Positions 6,912 through 12,342 of a stretch of DNA of 12,342 bases are shown here, one piece after another. Numbering within the stretch: the first letter of the stretch is position 1; every line of letters starts with the position of its first letter. The translations under genes were made by a program, and so were the position numbers. Source of the DNA: Glomus cerebriforme (Eukaryota > Glomeromycota > Glomeromycetes > Glomerales > Glomeraceae); the NCBI GenBank assembly GCA_003550305.1, contig QKYT01000033.1, forward strand, positions 144,538 through 156,879, given 5' to 3'. The notes under the pieces were generated by a model. That model saw only the letters and a list, made by a program, of their open reading frames with translations, searched no databases and had not been told where the DNA came from.

Positions 6912-9115
6912 ATGGATAGTATTTCTTTTAATCAACGAGCAAATTTTGCCACAGCTTCACGTTTATTAGCAAGTGTAATAAATGAAGAAATAGTAGATAC
7001 CGTATTTCGATCAAATAACATATCAAATAATGCTTCAAAACAAGTCAAAACATCTATTGGAATGATTTTCGTTCTACCAAATTTCGAAAAAACAAATTTT
7101 AATAATGAAAATTATATTATTTCAGTTCAAACTTTACATAAGCCCATAACATCATTTACTCAACATTTTGATAAAGTTGAATTCGTTGATCCATGGGATA
7201 TGAATTTTCCTATTTGTAAAATGAAATTTAAAGAATCTTTATCATTCCAAAATAGTGATATTGAATCGTCAATGAATTTTATTTTATCCTCTTTAAATAA
7301 TAATGATTCAATCGGAGAAGAAATTTCTTCTGTTGAATTAATGAGAATTTTGGGTGTTTGGATGAATTTAGGCAATGATATTGCCAAACAAATTTTGGCA
7401 GAAATTGATAGTTCTGTTAAATATCAAGGTAAGTACTTTAATATTATTAAATCTTATTAATATATTAATTTACTTTCTTTTTTTTTTGATTAGAACATAC
7501 ATATAGAAATTATAATCATCAGCTTTCTTTACTCTCTTCAAGTGTTGAATGGGAACAAAGTATACTTGAGGGTCATCCAGTACATCCGGTATTTTAATTT
7601 TTTTTAAATTCTCGATCATGAGTAAGTTCTACCATTTTATTCTAACATATTCTTCTTATCACCAATAAGATGCATAAAGCACGTTATGCAATGTCTCCAA
7701 TGCCGGAAATTTTACCTGGAATGTATGATTTCACGAGTCCATTAATCCGTTTCGCTGAAATTCCACTTGACAAAATGGTGATTCGAGGACCATTTAAAGA
7801 AACTATTGAAAAAATCACAAAATCAATGTCATCACCACCACCACTTTCATCAAACAATACAATTTTAATGCCAATACATGAATTGCAAATCCCAAATATT
7901 AAATCAAAATTTCCATTTGTTAATATTTTACCAGAAAAATATTCTATTAAAGCAAAAAGTCAAGCATCACTTAGAACTGTTGTTATACCAAATTTAATTG
8001 ATATAGCAATTAAGCTTGCATTAGGAATAAAAGTTTCATCAGCATTACGTACTGTTACACCTTGGACAGTTTATTCTGGTACAGGACTCGGAGATACTCT
8101 TGATAAACTTGAAATTGATCGAAACATATTAAAAGTTAGTAAAGAATTTGCCGGTATTTATCCTACAGAAAAAGATTTTGACATAGCTAAACATTTAACT
8201 TGTATTATACGTGAAGATTTTAATGAGTCGAATTCTGATGGTGAAAGTGTTATTATATGTGCTGCTTTAGTTGAAAGAGATGAATTTGGTAAAAGTGTTA
8301 TGGAAAAGGTTTGGAATTTAAATACTGAACAAAAACGAATTGATTTCTTTGAAAGGTAAGTAATTAATTTATTAATTTAAAAAAGGAGGAAATGTCTTAT
8401 TTTTAATTATATATTAATTTTTTTATTTTAGATATGTTTCAATTTTATTTAAAGCATTCCTTCCACCAGCCTTTGTTAATGGATTTTCATTTGAAGCTCA
8501 TCTACAAAATGTTTTAGCGAGATTTGATTCAAAGAGTGGACAACTTGTTGGATTTATTGTTAGAGATTATGGAGGTATTAAACATCATCAAGATATACTT
8601 TTTGAGAGTACAGGAGAAAGAGCTGATGTATTAGAAGATAATGTTACTGAAGCGAAAAGTTTACTAGAGGTATAACATATTTCAAAATATCTTTATTATT
8701 AATTAAATCACGAAGGTTAACTTTTTTTTTTTTCTGTAAATAGGTTTATGATTTATTATATCATACATTGATATTATATAACGTTCATCGTATTGCTCGT
8801 GCATTATATCTTCATAATAATGGAATTGGTTGGGATATCGTTAGAAAACATTTTAAACAAATAGTTCCACAGGATCATTTATTATATAAAACTTTTCTTT
8901 ATCAAGATAAACTTAATTATAAATGTTTTATGAGAATGAAATATGAAGGATTATATAGAGATGTAAGTATTAATAATAATTATTTTTATTGTTAAAATTT
9001 TTGTTTATTTATATTTAAGTATTAATTAATTGTATGATTTCTATAGTATCTTTATATACCGAAACCAAATTTGATAAAGTATCATGAAGAAAAATTAAGT
9101 GATCTATTAACTTAA
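6912..9115 (+). CDS. NIS siderophore synthetase (IucA/IucC family), probable rhizoferrin-type, 607 aa
   Basis: An ATP-dependent synthetase that condenses a carboxylate such as citrate with an amine or alcohol to build a siderophore without an NRPS. Exons: 6912-7428, 7494-7588, 7670-8355, 8432-8669, 8744-8962, 9047-9115. They total 1824 nt, 608 codons with the stop, a normal family length. All introns are GT-AG, 65-84 nt. Signatures in order: EQSILEGHPVHP joined across intron 2 to MHKAR (193-209, the family GHPxHPxxKxR motif); SQASLRT (301-307); KLALGIKVSSALRT (319-332); GFSFEAHLQN (450-459) and FIVRDYGG (474-481), matching the C-terminal EAHxQN...RD block. In NIS enzymes these His, Arg, Ser and Lys residues line the ATP/citrate site. 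ATG 6912 was chosen because the 39 upstream in-frame codons are homopolymer-encoded and contain an N. In Mucoromycota a homologous enzyme makes rhizoferrin from citrate and putrescine; the substrate here is inferred. Paired GATA sites upstream suggest iron repression. Confidence 0.93.
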
Positions 9116-9431
9116 TTTTTATTTTATTTATTAATGTCATTTTAGTTTACCAATTTTTGAATAAATTATATATTTTATCTTAAGGGTGGGAGGGACCGAA
9201 TTATTAAACATTGTAATACAATGAACGCGCAATCATAATCTAATCTAACGAATATGATAATTCGACCGTTAAAGATAAGATAGTTTGGGTAATAGGTAAT
9301 TCTTTTTTTATTTATTATGAAATAATATGTACAAATAGAAATCTTTTATAAATAAAAGAGAATTTATTTGATGTACAAAAAAAAAAAAAAAATAATATTT
9401 TATAAATGTTACTTACTATATACTGTATATA

Positions 9432-9466
9432 AAATATGATAATACTATCAAAATATTATCATATTT
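9432..9466. repeat. Hairpin with 13-bp perfect stem
   Basis: AAATATGATAATA (9432-9444) pairs perfectly with TATTATCATATTT (9454-9466) around a 9-nt loop. Its place between two convergent 3' ends suggests a role in 3' end formation, or a tiny inverted-repeat element; neither is shown. Confidence 0.7.
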
Positions 9467-9504
9467 AGTAGTGATTTTTTTTTTTTTTTGATAATGGTAC
9501 GTAC

Positions 9505-9611
9505 ATCAAATCTATTTATTTCCTTTGATGATATCAATCTATCTCTCTTTGATGAATATAATATATCCAATCTATATTTTCCTTTGATGATAACATCAAA
9601 TCTATATTTCC
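9505..9611. repeat. Imperfect ~30-bp tandem repeats built on ATCAAATCTAT / CCTTTGATGAT
   Basis: Roughly three and a half diverged copies of a unit containing (ATCA)AATCTAT, a T-rich stretch and CTTTGATGA. The last copy contains a 7-bp stem TTTGATG/CATCAAA with a 4-nt loop (9583-9600). Read on the minus strand the copies encode related short peptides such as KYRFDVIIKG and KYRLDILYSS, so a decayed coding repeat is possible. Confidence 0.6.
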
Positions 9612-9664
9612 AACGAATAGATAATTTCCTCCTTTCCCCCTTCTTTATTTTATATAACCTTTTT

Positions 9665-11254
9665 CTAATAATGTTTTTGATAATAAATTTGTTCATAAGC
9701 TTGAACAACACCAAGATTTTTATATTTTTGACAAATATTACTAATACCTTTAAATACTGTACAAGAACTTTCCCAATAAAAACCGATAGGTTTATAAGAA
9801 CGTTTCTTACGATGTTCAAAAAAATTTTCTAAAGAATTTAAAGTAATTTTCCAACCATGTACTATAGCTAATTTTTCCAATTCATTCGTAGATTTCATTG
9901 TAATTTCATTAAATAATAAATCAAAATTCATTCTAGGTACAGGAGAAAAACATCTTGAAGTAGAAGGATGTAAATATAATTCAGATAATAAAGAACAAGA
10001 TTCTAATAATTTACCTAATTCTATAATATTTTCAGATCTTATTGGACCATCAAAAAATTTTAATAAAGGACAATTTTCTGCTATTGAAATTAAAAGTAAA
10101 TTTGATTTTTCAGGATCACAAATTTGACAACCATGAATTGTAATATGATATAAATTATTTCCAGAATTTTTTATAAAATCTATAAAAATTTCTAACCAAA
10201 TAGGAGATTTACTTTCAAAATAAAATTTTTCCAAATTTTTTAAAGAAATTTTTGTTAAAGGTAACCAATCATTATATTGAAAATTTTCATTACCACTATA
10301 TTTTAAACTTAATTCAACTAAATTATTAAAATTACTTAAAGAATCTAAAGGAAATTTTTCTTTTTCTAAATCTAAATGAGTGATAGAATTAGAAATTTCC
10401 ATTAAAGCAAAACCTATAGCACCTTCAATCCAAGGATCAAAATGAGCGGAAGGACTTATTTTATTACAAATAGTTAAATGACTTAAATTTCTTTGAACTT
10501 TTATTAAAGAGGATAATTCTACTGTTATATGAAATAATGTTAAATCTAATTTTTCTATAAACAAAGCAACTTTCCCAAGTTCATAAAATATATTATCCAT
10601 AGCTTGACGTTCATCCCAATATGATACGAGTTCTTTTAAATTTGCCAAACAATTTCTTGATTGAGGAACTTGTTCTATAGAATTTTTAATTAATTCAGCT
10701 GAATCAGAAATATTTATTCTAATAATATGTATACAAGGAGAATTTTTAAAAAAATGATTAATTAATTCTTGTAAAATAAATTGAACTTGTTTTGAATTAT
10801 AAGTTGAATGATTTTGTTGTTGATGATTTTGTTGTTGATTAAGTTGATTTTGATTTTTTGTCGTAATTTGAATCCAAGATCTAACAAAAACAAATAAACA
10901 TCTCATATCAATTACTCTTAAATATGTTGAATAATTAAAAGTTGGATGATAATTTGTAATTGATGATAAATTTATTCCTCTATTTATAAATAATTGTTTT
11001 GATTCTGAGGATAAAGTTGATAAATATGTATTAATTATTATATAACCATCCATTGATCCAGATTGATCCTTAATCCTCAATGTATTACTCCATAATATTG
11101 GTGTAACTGTTTGACACCAAAATCTATCAACCAATGCACATGAATTTAACGTTGCGTAATCTTCTTCAAGATATTCAAATATTCTTAATAAACAATCTGA
11201 ATGAAGAAGATGAGATATAGTATAATATCCGCTATTTCCAATTGATGATCTCAT
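9665..11254 (-). CDS. F-box protein with leucine-rich C-terminal region, 529 aa
   Basis: Probable substrate adaptor of an SCF (Skp1-Cullin-F-box) ubiquitin ligase. From ATG at 11254-11252 the frame is intronless to TAA at 9667-9665. Residues ~17-58 match an F-box: SDCLLRIFEYLEED, then SCALVDRFWCQ and TPILW. A Gln/Asn-rich low-complexity stretch sits at ~134-149. The remainder has irregularly spaced Leu/Ile/Asn segments (for example NLKELVSYW, NLSHLTICN, NLVELSLKY, NNLYHITIHGCQI) typical of divergent LRRs in this fungal F-box class. The target is unknown. Start choice is uncertain: the frame stays open upstream to ATG 11404 (579 aa). Alternatively, a 27-nt exon at 11457-11431, ending before a perfect GTAAGT, could splice in phase 0 across an 86-nt intron to 11344 (568 aa). 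I chose 11254 because it puts the F-box at the usual distance from the N-terminus and avoids homopolymer-encoded residues. Confidence 0.88.
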   Translation of the reverse strand: MRSSIGNSGYYTISHLLHSDCLLRIFEYLEEDYATLNSCALVDRFWCQTVTPILWSNTLRIKDQSGSMDGYIIINTYLSTLSSESKQLFINRGINLSSITNYHPTFNYSTYLRVIDMRCLFVFVRSWIQITTKNQNQLNQQQNHQQQNHSTYNSKQVQFILQELINHFFKNSPCIHIIRINISDSAELIKNSIEQVPQSRNCLANLKELVSYWDERQAMDNIFYELGKVALFIEKLDLTLFHITVELSSLIKVQRNLSHLTICNKISPSAHFDPWIEGAIGFALMEISNSITHLDLEKEKFPLDSLSNFNNLVELSLKYSGNENFQYNDWLPLTKISLKNLEKFYFESKSPIWLEIFIDFIKNSGNNLYHITIHGCQICDPEKSNLLLISIAENCPLLKFFDGPIRSENIIELGKLLESCSLLSELYLHPSTSRCFSPVPRMNFDLLFNEITMKSTNELEKLAIVHGWKITLNSLENFFEHRKKRSYKPIGFYWESSCTVFKGISNICQKYKNLGVVQAYEQIYYQKHY

Positions 11255-12342
11255 TATTGAACGATTAAAAGACTTGTTAAAATTAAATGATCTTTTAGTT
11301 TTTATTGTTCTATTTGGTTCCGGGTTACGTTTAACCCAACAACACTTTATTAAAAAAAAAGAGGATTTCTTTTTAGCGCCCGAGAAAAAAAAAAAAAAAT
11401 CCATAATTTTTAAAATAATCAAAAACTTACCAGTTGAGAAAAAATACCACACATCATGACTAATAATTTATTCTAATAAAGAAAATTTATATAAATATAA
11501 ACATATATATATATATTAATTAATTAATTTATTCGAAAAAAATTAAAAAAGGAGAGAAAATACAAAATAATTATTACCTTTATACCTTTTATATGAATTC
11601 ATATATCAGCCATCTGAAAATGATATCAATCGTTTTTTTTTTTTCCTTTAAAAAAACTTTTTTTATCTTTTAAAATCTAAAGTCCAGCTAGATAATAAAG
11701 AAATCAAGAAATCAAAAAAGAATTCATAAAAGTCATTGAGACGAGAAATTTAAGAGTTATTCCTTGATCGTAACACAGACTAATGATTTTTTGTTTAGAA
11801 TTCTTATATACAAAAAAATTTGGGGCCATAAGTGTTTGTTTCACATATGTCACATATGTCGGTTGTGCAACCTAAAAAGTATGTATGTAATTGGCCCACT
11901 TATATGCTACAACTTTATAAATGACGTAACATCTGCTATGGAATTTCATAATATTTTTTTTTTTTAAATTAAAATTAAATAAAATAAAATTTTAAAATAA
12001 TAAAAATAAAATAGAAAAAAAAAAGAGTGAACTTGTAAGAAATCTTAGGGGTATCGCTTATCAATTTATTTACTATTTATAGAATAGAAGTATACAAAAA
12101 CTTTTATGGAATTCCGTTTGTTATTTGTATTACTTTACATTACTTTACGCCTGATTTTCCATAAAATTTAGGTTATGTAACAATATTACATGCAATTTTA
12201 AAACGTGTAGCGGACTACTGTAGCAATGGTTATACGACACTACGACGCAGTAATTTTTAATTTAACCAATCGACAAAAGCTTTCGCGTCATTTAAAAATC
12301 ATGAAAAATTTCCACCGTAAAAAAAAAAAAAAAAAAAAAAAA
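11255..12342. other. Upstream region of the F-box gene, no other gene supported
   Basis: Contains poly-A/T runs (for example 11386-11399, 11632-11644, 11951-11965), a TA/TTAA-rich tract (11503-11530) and a 9-bp direct repeat TCACATATG x2 (11841-11858). It also has TGACGTAA, a CRE/bZIP-like word, near 11923, a 10-bp direct repeat ATTACTTTAC x2 (12129-12148), a small inverted repeat ATGTAA/TTACAT (12175-12191), and 24 consecutive A at the right edge. A 67-codon frame at 11764-11967 has no recognisable features. Confidence 0.55.
12319..12342 (+). repeat. Homopolymer of 24 A at the right edge
   Basis: The last 24 bases are A, the longest single-base run in the window. It may be where an assembly broke, an ordinary A-tract of this genome, or the poly-A end of a retroposed copy. 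I see no target-site duplication because the sequence stops. Confidence 0.9.

Larger units (their letters stand above)
9116..9664. other. Convergent 3' intergenic region
   Basis: Lies between the stop codons of two tail-to-tail genes. AATAAATT at about 9159-9166, some 45 bp after the synthetase stop, is a plausible polyadenylation signal. The region also holds an A-run (9379-9392), a strong hairpin (9432-9466) and imperfect repeats (9505-9611). Overlapping frames on both strands here are mostly repeat-driven and I do not annotate them as genes. Confidence 0.6.

Noticed and set aside
7160..7387. 75-codon minus-strand frame inside the synthetase
   Set aside because: It is a shadow of exon 1, whose coding sense is supported by family signatures downstream in the spliced product.
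9448..9832. Overlapping minus (123 codon) and plus (114 codon) frames at the convergent junction
   Set aside because: They run through low-complexity repeats and the antisense of the F-box 3' end; no domain, and composition follows the repeats.
11255..11452. 66-residue extension of the F-box frame to 11452
   Set aside because: Its first codon is GTG, not ATG, and part of it is a homopolymer-encoded Phe run. Shorter starts or the spliced model are more credible.
11764..11967. 67-codon plus-strand frame with several Cys/His
   Set aside because: The Cys/His spacing matches no zinc-finger pattern I recognise, and the frame ends in homopolymer-encoded Phe.
12190..12318. tRNA-derived SINE with A/B boxes before the poly-A
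   Set aside because: Words resembling A and B boxes (TAGCGGACTAC, GGTTATACGAC) deviate too far from the consensus; no tRNA fold is seen.

Overview
The window looks like nuclear DNA from a strongly AT-rich fungus. It has short GT-AG introns (mostly 65-112 nt), long A/T homopolymers, compact intergenic spaces, a fungal Nha1-type Na+/H+ antiporter, an F-box/leucine-rich protein and a IucA/IucC-family siderophore synthetase. This combination fits an early-diverging Mucoromycota lineage, most likely an arbuscular mycorrhizal fungus of the Rhizophagus/Glomus type. That placement is inferred from gene content and style; no marker gene is present.

Layout from left to right: (1) a 5'-partial gene on the minus strand (1-744) encoding a lysine-rich protein made largely of 11-residue repeats, with a 33-bp DNA period; (2) a gene-poor stretch with no supported gene (745-1699); (3) a possible 69-aa membrane protein on the minus strand (1700-1909); (4) a complete minus-strand Na+/H+ antiporter (2247-5406) that I resolve into 15 exons, including exons of 22, 29 and 30 nt, giving about 610 aa; (5) a 1.5-kb divergent intergenic region (5407-6911) with several stem-loops, a CGG-N6-CCG palindrome and a closely spaced pair of perfect ATCAGATAA elements; (6) a plus-strand, six-exon NRPS-independent siderophore (NIS) synthetase of 607 aa (6912-9115); (7) a convergent 3' intergenic region with a strong hairpin and about 30-bp imperfect repeats; (8) a minus-strand F-box protein (9665-11254, possibly with a small upstream exon); (9) about 1.1 kb of upstream sequence ending in a run of 24 A.

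The main story is iron. The NIS synthetase has the family's signature motifs and is probably a rhizoferrin-type (citrate plus diamine) synthetase. Two copies of the binding site of fungal iron-responsive GATA repressors (Fep1/Urbs1/SreA type) lie about 200 bp upstream of its start. Together these suggest an iron-repressed carboxylate siderophore pathway. If the organism is a Glomeromycotina fungus, this gene is a candidate for the enzyme behind the rhizoferrin-like siderophore reported from that group. The Na+/H+ antiporter is transcribed divergently from it; I see no firm evidence that the two are co-regulated.
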